Below are positions 54,334 through 64,000 of a stretch of DNA of 64,000 bases, one piece after another (position 1 is the stretch's first letter; every line of letters begins with the position of its first letter). Location: assembly GCA_031771865.1 (NCBI GenBank), contig JASISA010000022.1, forward strand, positions 1,798,001 to 1,862,000, in the 5' to 3' direction. The notes beneath the pieces were generated by a model, which saw only the letters and a list, made by a program, of their open reading frames with translations, was not told the origin of the DNA and ran no database searches. The position numbers and the translations under genes are program-made. The DNA comes from Nothophaeocryptopus gaeumannii. Taxonomy: Eukaryota; Ascomycota; Dothideomycetes; Mycosphaerellales; Mycosphaerellaceae.

Positions 54334-55493
54334 GCTATTGTCTTCCTTGTCAAGCCGGTGTAAGGTAACTGAGACGCCGAGACTGAGGTACAGAAATGAG
54401 AAAGAGGAGGACGCGGCTCACGATCATTAAGCAAACATGGTAAGTCAATGTGCTGTAAGTCCTGAAATTGTAGGACACGCATTTCTGCGCTTCTCCTCCT
54501 TTCGTGTAGACATTGATGTATTAGCCTGACCTTCGCTGAGACTCAAAAGCAAATCTCGTTGACGAATCATGCCACAGCCTATCCCAATATGAAATAGCAC
54601 TCTTTTTAAAGAGTCTGGACAACTCGCTCCATCGCTATGTTCCCGACCGCAAAACGACCCAGTAAATCGCACGGCGCAATCTGAAACAGACTACCTTAGG
54701 CCGCTTCCCCTATACATCTTCGATACCAATTGATCCAAACGCGGCTAGATGCTATCGTTCAACTGGATCGAGACTACCCGAGAATGAAACGCACACTTCT
54801 CCAGAAAGTTCAAAGAAGAATATGATATCTGGACGGTCTTCTGCACATGAGCATGAACAGCTAAGTAAATCCAATCTCGATCAGTATACCCAAATATACT
54901 TAATCGTACAGAGAAGTCACCGTAAGCTACCTTCGACCCGTTTGATTGCGCGTTGCCCGCTTGGACATACGCAAATGCGGCTTGTGGGCATAGTACTAAA
55001 TATCTTCGAGGACAGAGATTGCTCTACACTCAAATAGGTATATATGTACGCTTTTTCTGGTGCCTCTAGCCACTGTTGATGCGGACAGCCGTGCGAAAAA
55101 CAGCCAGGCCACGAGAGAGCGTTCGAAAACTAGCCGCTGAGCATCACCTTACATGTCCACTTCACCCAGAGACATCTCGATATCTGCCTAAACATCTACT
55201 GGAATACAGGCACAACCAGTTTACCGAGGTGCATCTTGCAAAGCATAGAACAGCCAGTGTCGAGCTTCACCGACCGTTGCGCGCAAGCTTCAACATTCAC
55301 TCAACGGCGACGCTAGCGGGAAATCCCGCGTAAACAGCATCCCTGCAGGAAGTCGCGCGGTGGCGAAAACTTCACCTCACCCCGACAAATCTTTCTCGCG
55401 CGACCACAAACATCCACGCATATCCATCACTGCGCTTCCTCCCTACCACCAACACCTCTACAACACAAAACGCACCCATCAACACGAAAGCGC
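54334..55493. other. Intergenic region between the two coiled-coil loci
   Basis: About 1.1 kb with no gene I can support. Several short frames on both strands lack motifs. Confidence 0.5.
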
Positions 55494-57883
55494 ATGGCCA
55501 CAATGGAGTGCACATCTTTGCTCATCGCCGCTGCCGTCTGCGCGCTCTTCTGCGTCGCTGCCGCCGCCTTCACCTACGGACGTTCCACCGCGAAGAAAGA
55601 TTCTAAGCGCACCGTCATCCAACCATGGCCTGGGGGATACGTACAACGCCCTAAGAGACCAGCAGCCACCACCGTCACCATTACCACAGCAGAACATGCC
55701 CGCCTGAAGAACATTGAGAGAACCGAGTCCTTTGAACTTGCAAACGCCAGGCGCCGCAAGCGAGACCTTCAAGCGGAGAATCACGAGATCGGCGTAGAAT
55801 TGAGAGGTGCTAAGCGCGACTATGAGCTGCTACGTATGCAGCACAAGAAAGACGTCGCCGCCATCGAGTTCAGTCAGAGCGCGGCAACGTCGAAGCTCCT
55901 CGAGGCACACGTGAAAGAGGTGGAACAGCTGGAAGGAGAATGCTCTGCAGCTGACTTGCATGCAAAACTTGCCACCACAGACAAGATTTTGCACAGCAGC
56001 AGCTTGGTAGCGCTCAGAAGACGATTAAAGACATACGAAAGAGCCTGGCAGGAGCTCGAGCAGAGAAAGCGGGGGACCAGAACAGCATGTGGACTGCTCG
56101 TACTGAGATCGCCAGCCTCAAGCAACAGGTGCAGTGGGCCGAAGACAGAGCGAAGAAAGCCGCGGAAGCAGCACAGAAAGCTGAGAACACCGCTGAAGAA
56201 GACCGAGCCGAGAAGTTGATGGCACAGAATGAAGCAGCATCTCGTGCACAGAAGGCAAAATCCGCAGAGCAGAAAGCAACATTGGCTCAAGCGCAGCTCG
56301 CAAGATATCAGGAGAAGGCACAGGAAGCTTTCCACTCAGCCCAGGCGGCGAAGCGGTATGCGAAGAATGCTCGACAGAAGGCGAATGAAGCCATGGGGGA
56401 AATCAAAAACGCGCAGTGGGAGACCTTCAAGCAGCTAAAGAAAGTTAGCAACGCACGAAGGGTGGCGTATGTGATCTGGAAGGAGGCAAAGTGTAGCCGT
56501 AACGTAGCGGAGAAGGCCACGAAGGAGACAGAGAGCTTGAAAGCGGACGTGCAGAGCGCGAACGCAGAGACTGAGAATGCGAAGACAGAAGTGAGCAACG
56601 CAAAGTTACAAACCGAGGCTGCGAAGACAGAGACAGAGAGCGCGAAAGCACAGGCCGAGAGCGCGAAGACAGAAGCGATAGATGCAAAGGCCCAAGCAGA
56701 GGCTGCAAAGAAAAAGCTGGACGAAGCGAGAGCACGGGCAGAGGCTGCGAATAAAGAGGTGGACGACGCAAAGGCACAGGCGGCGACCGTGAAGCAAGAG
56801 ACAGCCATCGCGAAGATCGAGTCCAACTCCGCAGATCTGGAGCTGATTGAGGATTTGAAGAAGAAAGCAGCAGAGGCAACGATCAAGGCAAAGAATGCCA
56901 CCGATCAAAACCGCAAGCTCATCAAGACCATCCAAGCGAAAGACGAGGAACTTCAGAAGCACAAGGAGAAGATCAACGCCGAGAACGGCGGATTGACTGG
57001 AAAACGCGATGATGCTCAGGACTGTGGCAATTGCGAGCAAGAGAAAATCGCGCATCAGAAGACCTCACATTAACTCGCAGAAGTCAAGAAGGTACTCAAG
57101 GAGAAGTCCGATCTGCTTGAGGAGAGGGAGGACGAGTCCAGAGACCGTGGATTCAGGCTTGGCATGGCACATAATGAAGCGGATATTGCAAAGAGAGATC
57201 TGGGCATCGAGAAGGCGAAGACTACCAGCCTACAGGACACCAAGGACACCTTATCCTCTCAACTCCAGACGGAGAAGGATGCTCACGATAGCACCAAGCG
57301 AGAACTCCAGAATCTACGGAGCAGGCCTGTCTCCGCACAACCAGGCACAGCTGTGCCATCAGCAGCGACTTCGAATGCTTCAACAGCGACGGACTCGGCG
57401 GAGCAGATCGCTGCGTGGAAACACAATTCCCGGACGCTCGCCGTCTACCGAAGCATCGCCAAGGGCTTCGACGACAAACTAGGCATCTTGAGATGCACCA
57501 AGGAGAACCGACGAGCGAACAAGTCTCTAGCGCCTCAGACGAGGGCCCAGCCAGGAATAAGACAGCTTGTGCTTCGACTCGTACTTGCAGAGCTCAAGGT
57601 AACGCTCTCTGAGATCACCATTCGCACCCTGGTGCAGAAGTGTGCTCCGGGAGTGTCTCCCAGCCACCACGAGCTCGAGACTCGGGTGCAGAACGATAGC
57701 AATCTCGAGCAAGGCTGGTTCACGGAGATCGCGGAGACGATGAAGGACATCAAGTCCATCCCAGAGCAGGGGGGCCGGGCTTACCCGCTGTTTGGCCCAA
57801 GTGAAGAATGCAGCAGCTCCACCTGCAAGCAGCGGGTGCTGGCTGTGACGGGGCACTGGGACTCTCTTTTGCTTAGTAGATAG
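55494..57883 (+). pseudogene. N-terminally membrane-anchored coiled-coil protein, locus 2, with one frameshift and one in-frame stop
   Basis: The frame opens MATMECTSLLIAAAVCALFC, a signal-anchor, then VIQPWPGGYVQRPKRP, which matches the LDVQPWPPQYVRQ stretch of locus 1. A coiled coil starts at about residue 70. Near 55988 a run of four T breaks the frame; with one more T it continues as AQQQLGSAQKTIKDIRKSLA and runs on for over 300 residues of Ala/Lys/Glu heptads (AKTETESAKAQAESAKTEA). A TAA at 57071-57073 follows KTSH, yet the same frame continues at once with LAEVKKVLKEKSDLLEERED and reaches 57883. The C-terminal 150 residues look globular (LVLRLVLAELKVTLSEITIR). Family unknown. Two single-base lesions separate this from a frame of about 797 codons. 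Confidence 0.6.
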
Positions 57884-59161
57884 CTGAACTGTCGGCAGCG
57901 ATGCCCAATGCTTGTAATGATTGTTGAAAAGAGAGAGCGTGTACGTGATGTGGTGAATGAAAAGCCGATAAGACTACTCACCACCTCTCCTGATCATGCC
58001 TCTCGACTAGATCGCACGGTGCGAAGTCGTGCACTCGAAATTCGATGGTGAAAGTCGAGAAATGCCGGAGGAATTTGGGGTGATAATCATCGCGAAGCCA
58101 AACTCACCTTACCACTCTCTCGTTGACCAGTCTTTACCAAGCCATACGTTGCGAAGCCGTACGATTAAATTCATATACGCAGAGTGAGATGAAACAGGGG
58201 GGTTTGGATGACGACTATGACAGAGTGTCCCTCATTGAAGACAGACGTGAAGACTTTAACCCCTAGCTTCAGCAGGTAGAATTAGCCATTCCGAGGAACA
58301 CCAGCAAGGGCAAACAGACAGACAGAAGGTTGGTAACGTCTAGCGCCTTCCTGATCAAAGTAAAAGAAAAATAGCAAACTGCAAAGTCAACTAACTTCAA
58401 GCAAAACCCTTTGAAAGCATATACCAGCCCTCTCGAACTATGTGTTGAACCTTCAGCATAGTATGGGAGAACTTACCAGCATCCCGAAAAAACTTTACGA
58501 AGATACGGTTCTGGTCATAGATATCCCAGCTTATAAACGCAATAGCACTAAACGCAAGCTCTACGAATAAGCCCAACTCAACAGACGACTGGTATGCACT
58601 CACCAAATGAGGAAAAGGTTGAGGAGGCTGAGACCTTTGATAGAAGTTTGTATAGTATTTGGGTCCATAGCAGCAATCATGGATTTGGGCCATGGTGTCA
58701 TCGAGTCAGAGAAGATCGGTGCACAGTCTCAGGTCGTGACCTTTCGTAACCATTTAGAGTTTCAACATCTTTGTCTGAAAATGTGCCTTGGAATCGTGGC
58801 CTTGAATCGGCTACTTCACGCATCCAGACACGTTCGCAGGATGTTCTCCGAAGCCAAATAGGTAAACTGACACTTGATGCGCGTATGATGTTACGGCTAA
58901 TTCTCCGGACCATGGCAATCCGGTCGCTCAACTTTCCAGAACACAGGTCGTTGTCCGCCCTCTCTGGTTCCTCTCGGGACACCATCTTTCAGGATCTTGT
59001 CGAATTACTCCTGTCTCAGACTGAGACGATTCACGTTCCAAATGGCGTAGTGAGCACAGGCAGGCCGGCGTGTCGGGCAACGTCGCTTCGTCGCTTACTC
59101 CGAAGTACGTGGAAGGCGAGGTGCACTGAATTGGGGGCACACCCATCAAACTGGAATTGTC
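57884..59161. other. Intergenic region with a possible tiny spliced gene
   Basis: On the minus strand, 58693-58397 could be three small exons: consensus donors GTGAGT (near 58604) and GTAAGT (near 58478) pair with acceptors CAG and TAG, joining in frame to a 54-residue product starting MAQIHDCCYGPKYYTNFYQR. Without splicing the whole stretch is also open (98 codons). I do not recognise it; it could be chance or a transcript remnant. Nothing else was seen. Confidence 0.3.
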
Positions 59162-60265
59162 TCACTTCTTGATGATGGTGAGAATGTCCTCGTCAGCTAG
59201 TTCGTGGCTCAGGCCTACGCGTTGCGGTTGGTGCTTCACGCTTCGGCCGTACACGATGGCGATCTTGAATTGGTCCACAATGGTCTTATGAATGGCATTA
59301 CAGAAGTCTTCAACTGTGCATGCGGTGCTTCTCAGCACGACGGGAGCCGTGTAATCTGGTAGCTTTCCTTTCGGCTTCGTGTATACGCGTCGGAGATTCA
59401 ACTTTTCCCACATCTGCTCCAGCAGCTCATCGACGTTCCAACCGTGCTCAGAGGAGATGGGACAGGCATTCGGAATGCGGTATAGAAGATCGAGCTCCTC
59501 AATGCTGATGGCGTCGATCTTGTTGAGGGCGTAGATGACCGGAATGTAAGCTCTGCTCTTCGCTTCAATGACATCGATCAGGTCATCTACAGTGGCATCG
59601 CATCGAATCGCAACGTCGCAGTTCGCCATGCGGTACTCGTTCAAGACAGCCTTGATCTCGCCGTGATCAATATGTGTCAAGGCTTGGGTAGCTGTGATCG
59701 AAATGCCGCCCTTGTCCTTCTTCGTGATTTTGATGTTTGGAGGCTCCTTGTTTATCCTGATCCCAAAGCCTTCCAATTCCGTCTCAATCACACGCTTGTC
59801 GGTAAGGGGTTTGTTGACGTCCAGGACGATGAAAATAAGATGGCAAGTCTTCGCAACTGCAATAACCTGTCTACCTCTTCCCTTGCCATCCTTGGCGCCC
59901 TGGATAATACCAGGCAAGTCCAGAATTTGGATCTTGGCGCCGTTGTACATGACCTGTCCGGGTACGGTAGTGAGAGTGGTAAACTCGTATGCGGCGGCCT
60001 CGGAATGTTGACCAGTCAGTCTGGACATCAGTGTAGATTTGCCCACTGATGGGAATCCTATGAAGCCCACGGAAGCCACACCAGTACGAGCCACATCGAA
60101 GCCCACTCCGCCTCCGCCGCCGCTACTGGACGGCGTCAACAGCTCCTTCTTCAGCTTCGCCAGTTTCGCCTTGAGTTGACCCAAGTGAAATGATGTGGCC
60201 TTGTTCTTCTGGGTCTTGGCCATCTCGGCCTCGATGTCCCTGATCTTGTCCACCGTCGTCGCCAT
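59162..60265 (-). CDS. RBG1: Developmentally regulated GTP-binding protein Drg1/Rbg1
   Basis: A single exon of 367 residues, the family length. The OBG/DRG GTPase domain has G1 GFPSVGKST near residue 70, G3 ILDLPGIIQGAKDGKGRGRQ, and G4 NKID in VIYALNKIDAISIEEL. The glycine run SSSGGGGGVGFDVARTGVA before G1 is typical of the family. An S5D2L insertion and a C-terminal TGS domain (YTKPKGKLPDYTAPVVLR to DEDILTIIKK) follow. With its partner Tma46/Dfrp1, Rbg1 acts on stalled ribosomes in the cytosol to help translation. No defects. It is divergent from cysteine dioxygenase with a 713-bp spacer. Confidence 0.97.
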   Translation of the reverse strand: MATTVDKIRDIEAEMAKTQKNKATSFHLGQLKAKLAKLKKELLTPSSSGGGGGVGFDVARTGVASVGFIGFPSVGKSTLMSRLTGQHSEAAAYEFTTLTTVPGQVMYNGAKIQILDLPGIIQGAKDGKGRGRQVIAVAKTCHLIFIVLDVNKPLTDKRVIETELEGFGIRINKEPPNIKITKKDKGGISITATQALTHIDHGEIKAVLNEYRMANCDVAIRCDATVDDLIDVIEAKSRAYIPVIYALNKIDAISIEELDLLYRIPNACPISSEHGWNVDELLEQMWEKLNLRRVYTKPKGKLPDYTAPVVLRSTACTVEDFCNAIHKTIVDQFKIAIVYGRSVKHQPQRVGLSHELADEDILTIIKK

Positions 60266-60978
60266 GATGGGCTATTGGCGCTCGCGCGTCGTATAGTCGG
60301 ATATGATGTAAGGGATTGGCGACCGCACTGCGATATATGGGTGATGTTTTGAGCGATGCGTGGGTGCTGTCGTTGCCACGAAGCAGGTGTTCACATTCGC
60401 AACCAAAGTGCAAGTCAAAAAAGATGACATAGTTGCGGTGGGGTGTCCTAGGACGACGGCTCTTTCCGCACCCGACGTCGGCTCGTCGGAGTAGACTATC
60501 AACCATTTTACGAGACACGATTCAGCAGAGCAGGGGCGGTGGGAGGACCATCTTTCACTATAATGTAGCAGTTTGCGAAAGAGAAACAGTGTGGCACACT
60601 TCGGCTCATCGCTACCAGCAATCTATCTCAACCAAACTGTGCCTACTGATTGCACAATCCGAATGCGCGTACGGAGGTCGATCCTATCTTGCAGAGGAGC
60701 TACGGTGAGACCGGCAGCGAGCAGGCATGGATTGAGTCGATTAAGACTTGCCTGCTTGCCCCCAACGTATCCTGTGATCTTCTGCGCAGCTGATACGCAA
60801 ACAGTTGTTATCACCCAAGCTTCCTTTATACCATATACTCTTGCACGCCACGTTCAGAATTTTTCCTGCCGTAGTTTCTCCCCGTCGTGACATAACCTCA
60901 ATCCATACTCGTGCTCTTTGAATCCATACTCTTGCTCTTTCAATCCATACTCTTCTCTTGTCACCATCATCAATCAAC
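60266..60978. promoter_or_regulatory. Divergent upstream region of Drg1 and cysteine dioxygenase
   Basis: No gene. It contains a three-copy repeat of about 21 bp (AATCCATACTC plus a CTCTT-rich part) at 60899-60957, directly before the cysteine dioxygenase start at 60979, so probably in its 5-prime untranslated region. Confidence 0.5.
60899..60957. repeat. Three imperfect ~21-bp tandem repeats in the CDO leader
   Basis: AATCCATACTC followed by a CTCTT-rich half occurs three times head to tail, ending about 20 bp before the ATG. Could influence transcription or mRNA leader structure; no direct evidence. Confidence 0.8.
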
Positions 60979-62637
60979 ATGCCCAACGAAACGACAGCAC
61001 CTCTACAGCGCTCAGCAAGCATAGCAGGGTCAGAGCCGCTCTCTCTGCGCGACTCCGCCCGTGGCTCGCCGCAGCCCCAACTCTTGAACGGCTTCGACAC
61101 ACTCGTAAAGGATATCAACAAGATCCTCGGACCGAGCAGCGGTATCGATAGCGCCGATGTCGACGTCGAAGAGCTCAAGCGAGTGATGGCGGCGTATCAG
61201 TCGGATGAGTCGGACTGGTCCAGGTACGCCTTCCAAGATGCCGGAAGAAATTACACACGAAACCTGGTGGACAGAGGGAACGGCAAGAGTAATTTGGTAA
61301 GTGTACAGAGCAGAGGGAGGTCGAGAGAGCGTAAAGCACATCGACGGCACGCATAGTCCTGCTAGGGCGATTGCGTGATTTTTGTCTCACGGCTCAGACG
61401 CGTGCAGATGGCGGGCCGCTGTAGGGGTCTGAGTCGGTGAGATAAAGATTGCTTGGCAGGGTCAGCGACCACATTGCCGCAGGACCGCCATCCCATGCCA
61501 TGCTGTGACAGCCTAAGGACCTCTAAGCCCGCCTTCGCCCGTGAGCGACAGATAACAGAGCAAACGAGAGAAGTCCATGACGATGCTCTTGTTTCTCATC
61601 GGTATCTTGGACAGCGCCAAGGCATGGGATGCCTCAGCCAGGCAATCCTCGTCCACGCCGAGATGAAGAGGACAAAGCACCGCACCGCAACGCTCCCAAA
61701 GGAAGGACTTGCATGATCTGGAACATTGTCACTGACAAATACCGCACAGCTCATCCTCGTCTGGACGCCAGGCAAACCTTCTCCAATTCACGACCATGCC
61801 AACGCGCACTGCGTAATGAAAATATTGAAGGGGTCTCTCACTGAAACTATCTATGGATGGCCCTGCCAACATACCGACAACCCAGCCGATTGCGCTTCGG
61901 CGCCGGGCTCTGTCTATCCGACAACTGAACACACGTGCTCGAGGTAAGTACTAAGGTTTCGTTCCTGAATCTCGTATCGAACATGCTGAAACGTCTCGAA
62001 CGCGCGGGTGGGGAAGCGGGAGCTCATGGTTTTCGGAGTCATGGCCGTGGTCTCTGGAGGGGTATCGCACGATGACCCTCGCGTGGAAAAGACATCTGGG
62101 ATGCATTTTTGATACAGCCGTTGTGAGGGAGGTTCGGCTCGCAATGCTGCTACACCTCAATCTTCTGTCGGTCGAACATCAGAGGTCGTATTACCGCGAA
62201 ACAGGAACTCGAAACTGCCGACCATTGTGTTCCGATTCCCGAGAGGCATAGAACTTAGCATTGCTTGAAGATGAATCTGTTACAGCTGACACATTGGCAG
62301 GAGGCCAGAGTTGATGGGGCCCCAAGAGCTACAAGTCCGGAAGGAGACCACATACACCAAGAACCAGGTAACTTACATGAGCGACCGGCTTGGTCTGCAT
62401 CGCGTAGGCAATCCAAGCAAGAAAGCTGGGGACTTTGCCGTCAGCTTGCACTTGTACACGGTATGTACATGTAATGGAAGACTCCGATTGTTTTGCGTCA
62501 ACGATTACTGACAACAGTCGATGTAGCCCCCGAATGCGGCCAAATTTGGCTGCCATATTTTCGATCCGAAGACCGGCAAGTCGTCACACGCAACGCAGTG
62601 CCACTTTTACTCTGAACTTGGTGTGAAGATGGAGTAA
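60979..62637 (+). CDS. Cysteine dioxygenase
   Basis: Four exons (60979-61296, 61750-61943, 62301-62460, 62527-62637) join in frame to 260 residues. The enzyme oxidises cysteine to cysteine sulfinate in the cytosol and controls cysteine level and taurine/sulfite production; in dimorphic fungi it affects the hypha-yeast switch. The cupin iron site is in exon 2: LVWTPGKPSPIHDHANAHC gives His120 and His122 with Cys127 at the position of the redox cross-link cysteine; the third ligand is His221 in AVSLHLYTPPNA across the last intron. Exon 1 ends NLVDRGNGKSNL, the usual family text before the cupin core. Introns 1 and 2 are 453 and 357 nt, much longer than the rest in this window. Splice sites are consensus. 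Confidence 0.94.
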
Positions 62638-64000
62638 GGCTGTCTTGTTTATTTAATGCCTTGGTCTTTGACTGCACTTCGTTGGATGAGTCGACGTTGA
62701 TTGGATCATGTTCACTCTTGGAGAATTGGCGTTTGGGTATCGATCGTTCGGGCCATTCGCAGGCGTATTTAGGCTGCCAACACGCTGGTTGTTAGGCAGC
62801 AGGCTCTTTCTTTGCTCACAAAGGTTGCAAACGAGCGCCGGGCAAAGATGCAATGCTGTACGTATTTCGAAAAGGGTCCTTAATTGTTCGGAAGTGTTTT
62901 GGATATTAGATTGATCGACCACGATGCTCTCGACCATCCAACCGCCAACTTAACAGTAGGCAGTAGCTTCCAAGGCATATGCCGATGTTGACTAGGTGGA
63001 AAAGCAGTAGCGGTATTGCAGTACCGTGCCCCTCTAGTCAGTCCCGCTGTTGCTGATCTACGGACGCCGCCAGCTCATCGCCGCACTGGGCATATCTGCA
63101 TGCATGCTGTATAAAGCATCTTCCCTCCTCAGGGACCGGCACTTGTAGCGAGTAGCAGAACGCCACACGGAATAGGGTGCTCTCTTGAGTTTCAATCTGC
63201 TCGTCGGACGGTAGAACAGCACTCGATCTCACTTGCAAGGCAGAAGCGTGAGGTAATCGTGGTTCCCGACTGAATGACGGTCGATGTCCGAGAGACTTTG
63301 ACAAGCCGTCTCGACAAGGAATCTACTCCGACGTACCAGATGAACAGTATCCTTGCAGGTTTGAAAAGCAAATCCGGCGAGCATTGCATCCGGGGAACTT
63401 GTCAAGGTCGCGTACGATATGGGTCCCTCACCGGGTTTGACTTGTGCTGCTCATGAACGCGCTGCAAAGCGACGTATAGTGGGATGGAGAGAGGAGCTGG
63501 GTTGAACGATGTACGGCAACTGGAAACCGTAATTCTTGGCGCATCGTTAGAAACCGGTGCCGTGCAGCGATGCATGAACAGGCGTCCACATCGAAAATAC
63601 AAGGCAAAAAGAGTGGGTTCTACTTCTTGGCGTCGTTGGCGATGAACAAGCTTGCGAAGAAGATGAAAGGTTCAAGTCCCTGAAAGCTTGAGCAAGGAAG
63701 TAGACGCCAGCATCCAGGGGCTGAGCAAATGTAGGTCGGCACCGACGGTGTGATGGGCATGATTGTCGACACTCGTTCAGACTGAAGCGCTTGACATCGA
63801 TGGTATACCGATGCGATCTGATTGTGTAAGAGGTGCTGGAACATTTGTTGCAAAGAGGCAGATTGCGAGGTCGCACTGGTCCTGGAGACAGATTGGCGTG
63901 CACGACATCCATCGTCCTCATCGACTCTATCGCATCTAAACAGAGTTGAGTTGGTGGTGCTTTCCAGTAAGAGCCAGATCCAGTCCGAATGACGAGTCCC
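62638..64000. other. Terminal region, no gene seen
   Basis: Short frames on both strands have no motif or composition bias that I can defend. The region may hold regulatory DNA or the start of a gene beyond the window. Confidence 0.5.

Noticed and set aside
1..64000. CRISPR arrays or bacterial operons
   Set aside because: Introns, fungal families and LTR elements show a eukaryotic genome; no spaced direct repeats of that kind were seen.
1..64000. tRNA or rRNA genes
   Set aside because: I did not find a convincing cloverleaf or rRNA segment by eye; a tRNAscan run would be needed to exclude tRNAs.

Overview
The window is nuclear DNA from a filamentous ascomycete (Pezizomycotina). The gene content and the degraded repeats fit a Dothideomycete, but that placement is inference. 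Genes are dense, carry 0-3 mostly short GT-AG introns, and lie on both strands. They include conserved eukaryotic genes (pyruvate kinase, Rlp24, Pam18, Drg1/Rbg1, a Mam3/CNNM protein) and typical fungal families (DHA2 and sugar MFS transporters, histidine acid phosphatase, cysteine dioxygenase). One block has the CA/TG-depleted, TA-enriched composition left by repeat-induced point mutation (RIP).

Layout. 0.3-1.3 kb: a decayed reading frame. 2.4-13 kb: intact genes (DHA2 transporter, pyruvate kinase, a single-pass membrane protein, a SNF2 helicase). 13.2-15.1 kb: two dead genes, a Dal5-type permease and an apple-domain secreted protein. 15.8-19 kb: Rlp24 and Pam18 from one divergent promoter, then an acid phosphatase. 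19.6-31.6 kb: an accessory metabolic stretch of intact genes (methyltransferase, sugar transporter, PhyH dioxygenase, S9 peptidase) mixed with broken ones (nuclease-lectin fusion, GABA transaminase, SDR). 32.3-44.1 kb: a second SDR gene split by a 10.8-kb nested transposon pile. 44.2-45.4 kb: a ferric reductase relic. 46.9-49.6 kb: Mam3. 50.1-57.9 kb: two related loci for N-terminally anchored coiled-coil proteins, both interrupted. 59.2-62.6 kb: Drg1 and cysteine dioxygenase, divergent.

The most striking structure is the insertion at 33029-43806. Its ends are near-identical terminal inverted repeats flanked by an 8-bp target duplication (TATAAAGG), as in hAT-type DNA transposons. Removing it with one duplication copy rejoins the SDR in frame (302 codons plus stop by my count). 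About 3 kb of the original element remains; its interior is almost free of CA and TG, so it was RIP-saturated. Four later LTR insertions sit in it, each with a perfect 5-bp duplication: three solo LTRs and one full-length Ty3/gypsy chromovirus. The chromovirus LTRs differ only by two small indels. It has an ATGA gag/pol junction and carries, on the strand opposite gag-pol, a reading frame for a cysteine-rich coiled-coil protein. That antisense gene is the best candidate for something poorly described.

Many frame breaks here are single-base events, several in homopolymers, while neighbouring housekeeping genes are intact. Some may be assembly errors rather than true pseudogenes. All gene models come from reading the sequence; no database search was run.
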